Part shown: positions 1 through 6,869 of the stretch, in pieces
How the letters are laid out: each line of letters begins with the position of its first letter
Position numbering within the stretch: position 1 is the first letter of the stretch
From: Planctomycetota bacterium
GTDB lineage: Bacteria > Planctomycetota > UBA1135 > GCA-002748355
Assembly (NCBI GenBank): GCA_002748355.1
Contig: PDSF01000043.1
Span: 1 to 64,000 of the forward strand
DNA length: 64,000 bases
Reading direction: 5' to 3'
Notes under the pieces: model-generated
Seen by the model: only the letters and a program-made list of their open reading frames with translations
What the model was told of the DNA's origin: nothing
Databases searched by the model: none
Program-made: the position numbers and the translations under genes

Positions 1-533
1 AAGAACAAGAGTTTGGCGCTCGCCTCCCGGCTGCGCCCTGAACTCTTCCAACCCCGATTCCGAGGTCGAAGGGCGGAGAACCATAGCCCTCCGCTCCGAA
101 GACACAAGAGCGAGCCTGGATTTCTTGATTCCGCCTTCCCCACCGCTCGGGCTCAGCTGCGCGCGCGACGGAAACCGGTATTCGTGATCTTTCGTCGCCA
201 AGGGATCCCAACCCAAGAATGGCAAGGCGTGCCCAATTTGCTTCAGAGCCAGGCAGGCAGAGAAGGGATGATCCAGGGCTTCCCATGGACTAACGCAGAG
301 TCGTCCGGCGAAAAGGTTCCCATGCCTACTGAGCTATGGAGCCAGAACAAGGCAGGTATCGGCACGACTATTGGCACGAACACGCAGGTGCTTCGCAATA
401 GGGCAGGAGCCCAGCACAGGGGCTTTCAGCATTACTGCAGCGCGACGATCTGCTAGCCTACGAAGTCGACTGCGCGCCATCGTGCCTGTTGCGCCGAGCG
501 ATCGTTCTGGCCAATTACAACAAGAATGTTCAG
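1..533. other. Left-edge stretch with no convincing gene
   Basis: The first 533 bases carry no reading frame that looks like a protein. The open frame at 13-456 has Arg/Pro/Ser-rich composition, no domain and no ribosome-binding site. The stretch may be the 3' flank of a gene outside the window plus the promoter and leader of the radical SAM gene. I see no clear terminator or promoter here. Confidence 0.5.
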
Positions 534-2129
534 ATGCAATTATTTGATGGCTCTGTGCCTGCTCCCGACTTTGTCAGTATCGAAACGACTCGATACTGCA
601 ATCTGAAATGCGAGATGTGCCTCCAGTTCCAAGACGGAACCACGGTGACCGGGCCGCATATGGATCTGGATCTGTTCGAACGCTTCGCGGCAGAGATCTT
701 CCCGCATGTGACCCGATTCCAGCCATCGGTATCGGGAGAGCCACTCATGGCGCGCGGCCTCGAACAGCAACTCGCTGTTGCTGAACGATTCGGCGTTAAA
801 ACCGAGTTGGTGTCCAACGCCACCCTACTCAACCAGCGCATGCGTGAACTCATCCTCCCCACCCTCGGAAGGATGATCATATCCTTCGACGGCGCAACGA
901 AAGAGACCTTCGAATGGATTCGCCACGGGGCAAAGTTTGAGAAGGTCGTGGAAAACGTGCGTGCGCTCGGATCGATGGTGGCAGAGATCCCGGCAGAATC
1001 TCGCCCGGTCCTTTCCTTCGGGACCGTGCTGATGCGTAAGAATATCGAAGAACTGAGCGCGTTACTCCGCCTGGCCAAGGAACTCGGCCTGCATTATGTC
1101 GGCGTCTCGCACCTTCACCCAGTAACGGAGGAAATGAAGCTGCAGTCTTTGGCTCACTGCCCCAGCCTGGCGATCCGCTGTATCGAAGAGGCAGGCCGAG
1201 TGGCGGAGGAGATCGAGATGCCCCTGGTCGTTCAACCTCTCGACCAGCTTATCGCAACGACGGCCCTCGGAGCCGCGCAGCGACGCGCGATTGCCGCAAA
1301 GGACGGTGTTGTTGAGGGTCTTGAGTATCGCAGCTTTGCCGTAAACAAAATCCCAGGGTTCCCAGGGATTGACCCGTCCTCGAAAGAGAGCAAGGGAATC
1401 CAAGCCCGAAGAGCCAAAGCACAAAAGAAGAGTAGACTCCCTGTACGGGCGAAAGCAAAGCCAAAGCCCAAAGCCCAAGAGGTCGGACGCATCCAGGTTT
1501 GCGATTATCTCTGGAATAAGACCTACGTTGCCCTCGATGGGAATGTCCGCATGTGCTGTGTCCCGGGGACTCCGAACCTCGGCAATCTCAATAACGAAAG
1601 CTTCGAAGAAGTTTGGAACAACGATGCCTACCGATGCCTGCGCGAGAGCTTGGTGCGTTGCGAACCGGTAGCTTTCTGCCGCGGCTGCCAACATGTCGTT
1701 ACCCTCGAAGATCCCGTTGAAATCGATCGATGGCTTAACGGTCAGGCCGCACCCGAGCACTCAAGCTTTCCCAGCATTCCGCCCATTATCGACCCCTTCC
1801 GCAAGCGGGCCGCAGACGAAGGCGTTGGCCCCGAAAGTAGCGAAGAGATCACCCCCCGTCTGGTATGGATGCCTGTACGCAACGCCGCAGGCTATGTCGT
1901 GGAATTCTCCCTCGATGACTTTGAAACGGTCGAATGGGCCACGAGCTGGGACGACACGTTGGTTATCAAAGATCCCGAATTCACGATTCCCCTGAATATC
2001 TGGAAGCAAGCCCCCTTGCGAAAGCGCATTCGCTGGCGCGCCCTGTCACAAGTCCCTGAAAACGATCTGCAAGTAGAGCTAGGAGGCGGCGAACTCGAAC
2101 GACTTGGGGATCCAGAGGCAACGCCCTAG
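534..2129 (+). CDS. Radical SAM/SPASM protein with C-terminal FN3-like domain
   Basis: The protein has 531 aa from the ATG at 534; a TTG at 489 would add 15 residues but gives a less natural N-terminus. Near the start, Tyr-Cys-Asn-Leu-Lys-Cys-Glu-Met-Cys gives the CX3CX2C motif that holds the SAM-cleaving 4Fe-4S cluster. A second cysteine-rich block at about 1500-1690 (Cys-Asp-Tyr-Leu-Trp, Met-Cys-Cys, Phe-Cys-Arg-Gly-Cys) resembles a SPASM domain with auxiliary clusters. A Lys/Arg/Pro-rich linker of about 30 residues separates the two. The last 110 residues have an Ala-Gly-Tyr-Val-Val-Glu-Phe-Ser pattern like a fibronectin type III domain. Codon use is mixed (tta, ttt, act, cga), unlike its GC3-rich neighbours, so transfer is possible. 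SPASM proteins modify peptides or enzymes; no substrate peptide gene is recognisable nearby, so the target is unknown. Confidence 0.85.
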   Translation: MQLFDGSVPAPDFVSIETTRYCNLKCEMCLQFQDGTTVTGPHMDLDLFERFAAEIFPHVTRFQPSVSGEPLMARGLEQQLAVAERFGVKTELVSNATLLNQRMRELILPTLGRMIISFDGATKETFEWIRHGAKFEKVVENVRALGSMVAEIPAESRPVLSFGTVLMRKNIEELSALLRLAKELGLHYVGVSHLHPVTEEMKLQSLAHCPSLAIRCIEEAGRVAEEIEMPLVVQPLDQLIATTALGAAQRRAIAAKDGVVEGLEYRSFAVNKIPGFPGIDPSSKESKGIQARRAKAQKKSRLPVRAKAKPKPKAQEVGRIQVCDYLWNKTYVALDGNVRMCCVPGTPNLGNLNNESFEEVWNNDAYRCLRESLVRCEPVAFCRGCQHVVTLEDPVEIDRWLNGQAAPEHSSFPSIPPIIDPFRKRAADEGVGPESSEEITPRLVWMPVRNAAGYVVEFSLDDFETVEWATSWDDTLVIKDPEFTIPLNIWKQAPLRKRIRWRALSQVPENDLQVELGGGELERLGDPEATP

Positions 2130-2257
2130 CAAGCCCTCCTTATCTCGGAGAGACTGGCCAGCGGGATCTCCAGCGGGCTGCGGGCAAGATTCGCTCAGAC
2201 AAGTGACCCAAGCATGAGTCGCTGGCAGGATTCGCCGATAGCACAGAAGAAGCAGGT

Positions 2258-2358
2258 TGCCTAAGGAGTCGCTCTCCGGGTGAACGATGAAGCTAAGCTT
2301 CTCGGCGCCAGTAGGGCGCTGGGCCCCAGCACTCGCCGAACCCCTTAGGCAGCCTAAG
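2258..2358 (+). promoter_or_regulatory. Leader with two competing inverted repeats
   Basis: In the leader of the chain-length gene, TGCCTAAGG at 2258-2266 is complementary to CCTTAGGCA at 2343-2351. The same right arm overlaps CTTAG at 2344-2348, which can instead pair with CTAAG at 2354-2358 in a small hairpin. The two pairings exclude each other, as in an attenuator, and lie 30 bases before the start codon. No run of T follows, so a switch is only a suggestion. Confidence 0.3.
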
Positions 2359-2389
2359 TGTTCTGCCCCCGTCTTCACGGATCCAAGCT

Positions 2390-4714
2390 ATGCCATTGAT
2401 CGAATACGACCTGGACGAAGCCGAAAAACAGGAGGCTCCCCAGCCCGAAGCTCAGGGGGCTCCGGAGGGCGCAACCAACGTCATCCTCTACGCCTTCCTC
2501 AGGCACTACCGCCTGGTATTGATCGCTTGCCTGATCGGCGGCTTGATCGGCTTCTTCCAGGGAGCAACCAAGCTCAATGTCTACCGCTCCGAAGGCACTC
2601 TCTGGCTCCAGGCCGGCATGCGAGAGCAAACGACGGTCGAGCAGCAACTGACCCGGGAGGGCCGTGGCTTGCCGCAAAGAGCCTCGGCCCTCGTCCAAGC
2701 CGAGCTGGAACTCCTGCGTAGCAGCGAGCTGCTAGGGCGCGTCGTCGACAAACTCGGCACGGATTTCATCTTCCACGTTCCTGATCCGGCCGAGAGCGAT
2801 GACGAAAACACAGCGCTTCCCGCGAGGCTGCTCCACTCACTTCAGTCCTGGTGGATCAAGAACTCCGACAACGACCTTGACCTAGATATCGAGTTCGGCG
2901 CTCCCGAAGCCCTCGGGCCACGGATGCTGGCCATCGAGTTCCTGCGGGAGAAGGCGCAGCTCTTCGCTCTGGGTGAGTCCGGAATGATTCGGGTCGCCTT
3001 CGAGACCCTCGACCCGATCCAGGTCATGCAGCTGATCAACGTCTACCTTGAGGAGGCGAGCAAGTTCCACACCGAGTTCTTCGCGGTTACCCCCCAACAA
3101 AAGTTCGTGCGCGAAGAGCTGGAAGACGCGGCCAAGGCCTATGAAGCGGCCGATGAGGCTCTGAAAACCTTCAAGGCCAAGCACTCGATCTACGATCTCC
3201 CGGCACAGGAGAGCAATCTGCAAGACCGCATCGCCGCCTTGCAGCTCGATGTCTTCGAGAATGAAGTCCTACTCACCCAGCTCAGGTCCCAGATCAAAGC
3301 CCGAAAAAAGCGACTTGAGGTCGAGAATCCGGTAGAGGCCGGGCTCGTGGCCCGGGTGACCAACCCGGACTACACCCAGCTGCGGACTAGGCGCGAATCA
3401 CTAGCACAAGAAATCGCCACGATGACGCGGCGAACCGGTGCGGAGAATCGTGAGTCGCGTGAGGAGTTCGAGCTTCGCCGCCAAGCCCGCCTCCGAGTCG
3501 CCAAGCGCATGGATCAAGAGCTCGACCAGATGGCGCGGACGATTCTGCAGAACACGCCCCGCAAGGACGCACTCCTGACCAGCTTGGACACCGATAGCGC
3601 TCAGGCTGTCGGCCTCGAGAGTTCCCTCGCCCCCAAGCGCAAGCAACTCAAGGACATGGAGCAGGAGCTAGTAAGGATCCAAGGGCTAGAGACCCAGTAT
3701 GAGACCCGGGTGATCCAGCGCAGCCAGGCCCTCGAGACCTTCAACACCACCAACACCAACCTCCAGCGTATCTCTCGCTTCCAACGTCTCGACGACAGCG
3801 ATATCGGCAACCTGCGCATTCAAGCACGCGCTGAACTCCCCGGAGAAAAGGTGGGCCCCAAACGCGCCAAGTCCTTGCTCTTCGGGTTGATCCTCGGCGG
3901 CATGTTTGGCTTCGCCCTCGCCTTTGGGCTGGTCGCCTCCGACCCCCTGATCCGCCGTCCGAGCGACCTCCTCAAGCTCGGCAGCGCCAAGGGCCTCGCT
4001 CTACTACCAAGCCTGCGCAGCAAAGAGCGCAAAGAATCTGGCTTCCCGCAGGACAGCAAGACACGGCGCCCCGATCTACAAGTGCTGGCAGACAAACTCT
4101 GGCCACTGCTGCGCAAGCCCCCGGAGCATGAGGGTTGCTTCCGGCTCGGCTTCCTCGGCGAGCAAAGCCAGGTCGGCAACAGCGAGGTCGCCGCGGCTGC
4201 TGCCTACGGCCTCGCTACGCGCACCCAATCCAAGGTTCTGGTCATCGAGACCGCCTCATCGCCGACAGGCATCGCCCATCGTTTCGGCGTCGAGCGCAGC
4301 CCGGGACTGCACGAGGTAGAGCGCGGCGAGCTACCTCTCGACAAAGCCATCAGACCCAGCGGCATCAAAGGTCTCGACCTGCTCTGCGCCGGCGAGGGCT
4401 CCGAGTTCGCCCCGGGCACCTTTGCTAAGGACAAGGCCCGCGCACGTCTCGCCCGGGTCTCCCAGAACTACGACTACGTGGTCTTCGACCTGGAGTCGCT
4501 TCAGCGCAGCGCGGAAACTCGGCACCTGCTCTGGGACTGTAACCAGATCATCCTCGTCGCCCGCCAGGATCGCTCGCGCAAGGATGCGATCATAAAGACG
4601 AGGAAGGACCTGCAAGCGACGGATCTGGCGCTCTCTGGTGTCGTACTGAGCCACGTCCGCTCGAGCTGGCCCTTCTGGCTGCCGGTCAAAGATCCCGAGC
4701 TGCGGCTCTTCTGA
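2390..4714 (+). CDS. Wzz-type chain-length/co-polymerase fused to degenerate BY-kinase domain
   Basis: A 774-aa inner-membrane protein of the polysaccharide co-polymerase type. A membrane segment at about residues 41-58 and a second at 494-515 (Gly-rich, with Leu-Phe-Gly-Leu-Ile-Leu) flank a long coiled-coil periplasmic region, the usual Wzz/GumC layout. The cytoplasmic C-terminus aligns with bacterial tyrosine kinases, but its nucleotide motifs are eroded. The P-loop region near residue 590 reads Gly-Glu-Gln-Ser-Gln-Val-Gly-Asn-Ser, without the Gly-Lys-Ser/Thr. Walker A' near 614 reads Val-Ile-Glu-Thr. Only the Walker B-like Val-Val-Phe-Asp near 697 looks normal. There is no tyrosine cluster at the C-terminus. 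It probably controls polymer length or export without kinase activity. No Wza-like export gene is adjacent. Confidence 0.8.
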   Translation: MPLIEYDLDEAEKQEAPQPEAQGAPEGATNVILYAFLRHYRLVLIACLIGGLIGFFQGATKLNVYRSEGTLWLQAGMREQTTVEQQLTREGRGLPQRASALVQAELELLRSSELLGRVVDKLGTDFIFHVPDPAESDDENTALPARLLHSLQSWWIKNSDNDLDLDIEFGAPEALGPRMLAIEFLREKAQLFALGESGMIRVAFETLDPIQVMQLINVYLEEASKFHTEFFAVTPQQKFVREELEDAAKAYEAADEALKTFKAKHSIYDLPAQESNLQDRIAALQLDVFENEVLLTQLRSQIKARKKRLEVENPVEAGLVARVTNPDYTQLRTRRESLAQEIATMTRRTGAENRESREEFELRRQARLRVAKRMDQELDQMARTILQNTPRKDALLTSLDTDSAQAVGLESSLAPKRKQLKDMEQELVRIQGLETQYETRVIQRSQALETFNTTNTNLQRISRFQRLDDSDIGNLRIQARAELPGEKVGPKRAKSLLFGLILGGMFGFALAFGLVASDPLIRRPSDLLKLGSAKGLALLPSLRSKERKESGFPQDSKTRRPDLQVLADKLWPLLRKPPEHEGCFRLGFLGEQSQVGNSEVAAAAAYGLATRTQSKVLVIETASSPTGIAHRFGVERSPGLHEVERGELPLDKAIRPSGIKGLDLLCAGEGSEFAPGTFAKDKARARLARVSQNYDYVVFDLESLQRSAETRHLLWDCNQIILVARQDRSRKDAIIKTRKDLQATDLALSGVVLSHVRSSWPFWLPVKDPELRLF

Positions 4715-4728
4715 GCCAGCAAGGTGAG

Positions 4729-4783
4729 CTTCGCGACCCCGTGCCAAGCACCGGATCGCGAAGTCGCGGGCCTATCAGCCCGC
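4729..4783. terminator. Inverted repeats between convergent genes
   Basis: Between the convergent ends of the chain-length gene and porB, CTTCGCGA (4729-4736) pairs with TCGCGAAG (4756-4763), and GCGGGC (4766-4771) pairs with GCCCGC (4778-4783) over a 6-nt loop. No U-tract follows either, so they are at best weak bidirectional terminators. Confidence 0.35.
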
Positions 4784-4790
4784 TCGGCCA

Positions 4791-4820
4791 ATCAAGCCAT
4801 CCCTGATCAAGCCAACTGCA
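4791..4820. repeat. Imperfect 15-bp tandem repeat at the porB stop codon
   Basis: The 9-mer atcaagcca occurs at 4791 and again at 4806, exactly 15 bp apart. The second copy contains the porB stop (tca at 4807-4809 on this strand); the first contains a second TGA for the minus strand. Only 9 to 10 of 15 positions match, so alone it is weak, but it resembles the perfect duplications at other stops in this window. Confidence 0.35.
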
Positions 4821-5709
4821 TGCGGATGCGCTTCCAGTGGGTATCGATTGAGGCACGGATGCTCGCGAGGTCGAGCTTGCCCTTGCGGAAGCGGCCCTGC
4901 CTTTTGAAGTAGGTCTCCAAGGCCGCGTCGTCCATCTCGGGCTCGACGTTGATCGTGACATCGCCCTCGGGCCCGTATTCGAGCACAGGGTAGAGACCCG
5001 AGCGCACCGCCAGGCGAATCAGCTCGATGCCATCCGCGGGCTCGGACTTCCAGCCGGTCGGGCAGGGCGACAGGATGTGCAGGAAACGGAAGCCCTCGGT
5101 CTCGAGCGCCCGGCGCATCTTGCGCATCGTGTCCTCGGCGTTCGCCAGCGACACCGACGCGGCGTAGGCCACCCCGTGAGCAGCCATGATCGCCAGGATG
5201 TCCTTCTTGACCAGCGCCTTGCCCCTGGGGGTCGTCGTCGTCGCCGCCCCCATCGGGGTTGCGGAGCTGCGCTGACCACCAGTGTTTCCGTAGATCTCGT
5301 TGTCGTAGCAGATGTAGAGCACGTCCTCCTGACGCTCGGCCGCGGCAGACAACGTCGCCATGCCGATGTCGAAGGTGCCACCATCGCCGGCCCAGCAGAT
5401 CACCCGCGTTTTCTCGCCGTTCATCTTGGCGGCCCGGGTAAGCCCGGAGGCGATGGCGGCCGCCGAGGCGAAGGTGCTGGCCACCACCGGCGCGCCATAC
5501 GCCGAGTTGGGGTAGGCACCCGCGGTGACGATGCCGCAGCAGGCCGGGATAACGACCTGCGCCGGCTGCTGCGCCAAGGCTCGGCTCAAGAAGTTGAGGC
5601 CGATGGACATGCCACAGCCACCGCAGTTGGTATTGCCAGCTCGTAGCAACGGCTCCGGCCTATCCCCACAGGTCTGGGCCATGCCCCCAAGCAGAGGTTC
5701 TGCAGTCAT
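4807..5709 (-). CDS. porB: 2-oxoacid:ferredoxin oxidoreductase beta subunit (PorB-like)
   Basis: This 300-aa protein binds thiamine diphosphate and carries out the decarboxylation of a 2-oxoacid, probably pyruvate, to acyl-CoA with transfer of electrons to ferredoxin. Visible motifs are Cys-Gly-Gly-Cys-Gly near residue 30, Gly-Asp-Gly-Gly-Thr-Phe-Asp-Ile-Gly (the TPP/Mg site), and Asn-Thr-Gly-Gly-Gln-Arg-Ser-Ser-Ala-Thr-Pro, typical of pyruvate and 2-oxoisovalerate enzymes. Length is normal for a split-type beta subunit. Its ATG at 5709 overlaps the porA stop by 4 bp (ATGA), so it is translated with PorA. It is the last gene of the operon. Substrate choice between pyruvate and branched-chain oxoacids cannot be settled from motifs alone. 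Confidence 0.92.
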   Translation of the reverse strand: MTAEPLLGGMAQTCGDRPEPLLRAGNTNCGGCGMSIGLNFLSRALAQQPAQVVIPACCGIVTAGAYPNSAYGAPVVASTFASAAAIASGLTRAAKMNGEKTRVICWAGDGGTFDIGMATLSAAAERQEDVLYICYDNEIYGNTGGQRSSATPMGAATTTTPRGKALVKKDILAIMAAHGVAYAASVSLANAEDTMRKMRRALETEGFRFLHILSPCPTGWKSEPADGIELIRLAVRSGLYPVLEYGPEGDVTINVEPEMDDAALETYFKRQGRFRKGKLDLASIRASIDTHWKRIRMQLA

Positions 5710-6869
5710 GCTCCCACCTCCACGATTTGTGGCTCAGCCACTTCATCGCGTTTCATCAGATCTTCGACGCAGCCTTCGATGTTCTCGGGCCGGATGTCGC
5801 CGCCACCGAGTCCAATCACGTAGTTCTGGACGAGAGCTTCCTTCGGCGCCGCTCCGCGGCACTCGGACCAAAGAACCCCGCCCATTCCGAGACTGATGTC
5901 CCGGTCCAGAATCGCGATGCGCTTGCGCCCGGCGAAGGCCTCCTGCAGCTTCGTTTCCGGGAACGGCCGGAACATCCGCAGCCGCAAGGAGCCGATCTTC
6001 TGCCCCTTCTCCCGGAGCCTATCCACGACTTGTTCGGCAGTGCTGGCCGTCGTGCCCATCGACACGATCAGAGTCTCCGCATCGTCACAGCGATAGGGAT
6101 CGAGGGGGCCTGCCTGCTTGCGTCCGAAGATCTCCTCGAAGGCCGCCGCACACTCCTCATAGACCTCGGGCACGCGCTGCATCGACTCGTGATGGCGATG
6201 GCGATGCGCCTCGGTCTCATGCGGGAAGTCGAGCCCACCAAAGGTCACCGGCTTCTCAGCAAGACGGTGTGGCAGCTCCATGATGGGCAGGTAGCGATCC
6301 ACGAGTTCCTGATCGGGGATGTCCGACTGCATCATCGTGTGCGAGAGCACGAAGGCGTCTTGGCAGACCATCGAAGGCAGCAAAACGCGAGAATCCTCGG
6401 ACAAGCGATAACAAAGCAGGATGGTGTCGAGCACCTCCTGGTTGTCCTTGCAGTAGAACTGCAACCACCCGGTATCGCGCAACATCAGCGTGTCGCCGTG
6501 GTCGACCCAGATGTTCCAGGGCGGACCGATGGTCCGGTTGACCGCCATCATCACGATGGGCAAGCGAAAGAGAGCCGCCGCCCAGATGTTCTCGGTCATG
6601 TACGCCAGGCCATTCGAGGACGAGGCAGTGAAAGAGCGGGCCCCGGAAAGCGAGAAGCCCATAGTCGCCGCCATCGCACTGTGCTCGCTCTCGACACGAA
6701 CAACATCGCCCTTTTCGAACTCATGAGCGCAGAGCAACTCGATGCACTCGGTCTGCGGTGTAATCGGATAGACGCCGGCGCCGAATCCGCGCCCCTTGCG
6801 GTTGGCAGTCCCGGCAAGAATCGTCGCCGTTGCAGCCGCATGGTTCGCACTGAGCATTTGGATCGTCAT
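5706..6869 (-). CDS. porA: 2-oxoacid:ferredoxin oxidoreductase alpha subunit (PorA-like)
   Basis: A 387-aa alpha subunit containing the pyrimidine-binding and transketolase-C-like domains of the enzyme. The N-terminus has the conserved Tyr-Pro-Ile-Thr-Pro-Gln-Thr-Glu segment, and the following Val-Glu-Ser-Glu-His-Ser-Ala-Met matches the family's TPP-contacting loop. I chose the ATG at 6869 because it overlaps the stop of the upstream fused gene as ATGA; the open frame extends to 6902 only by intruding into that gene. The 4-bp overlaps on both sides imply tightly coupled synthesis and a fixed subunit ratio with PorB and the PorG-GltD-PorD protein. Confidence 0.92.
   Translation of the reverse strand: MTIQMLSANHAAATATILAGTANRKGRGFGAGVYPITPQTECIELLCAHEFEKGDVVRVESEHSAMAATMGFSLSGARSFTASSSNGLAYMTENIWAAALFRLPIVMMAVNRTIGPPWNIWVDHGDTLMLRDTGWLQFYCKDNQEVLDTILLCYRLSEDSRVLLPSMVCQDAFVLSHTMMQSDIPDQELVDRYLPIMELPHRLAEKPVTFGGLDFPHETEAHRHRHHESMQRVPEVYEECAAAFEEIFGRKQAGPLDPYRCDDAETLIVSMGTTASTAEQVVDRLREKGQKIGSLRLRMFRPFPETKLQEAFAGRKRIAILDRDISLGMGGVLWSECRGAAPKEALVQNYVIGLGGGDIRPENIEGCVEDLMKRDEVAEPQIVEVGA

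Noticed and set aside
13..456. 147-residue open frame at the left edge
   Set aside because: Composition is Arg/Pro/Ser-rich with no domain, no ribosome site, and looks like translated non-coding GC-rich DNA.
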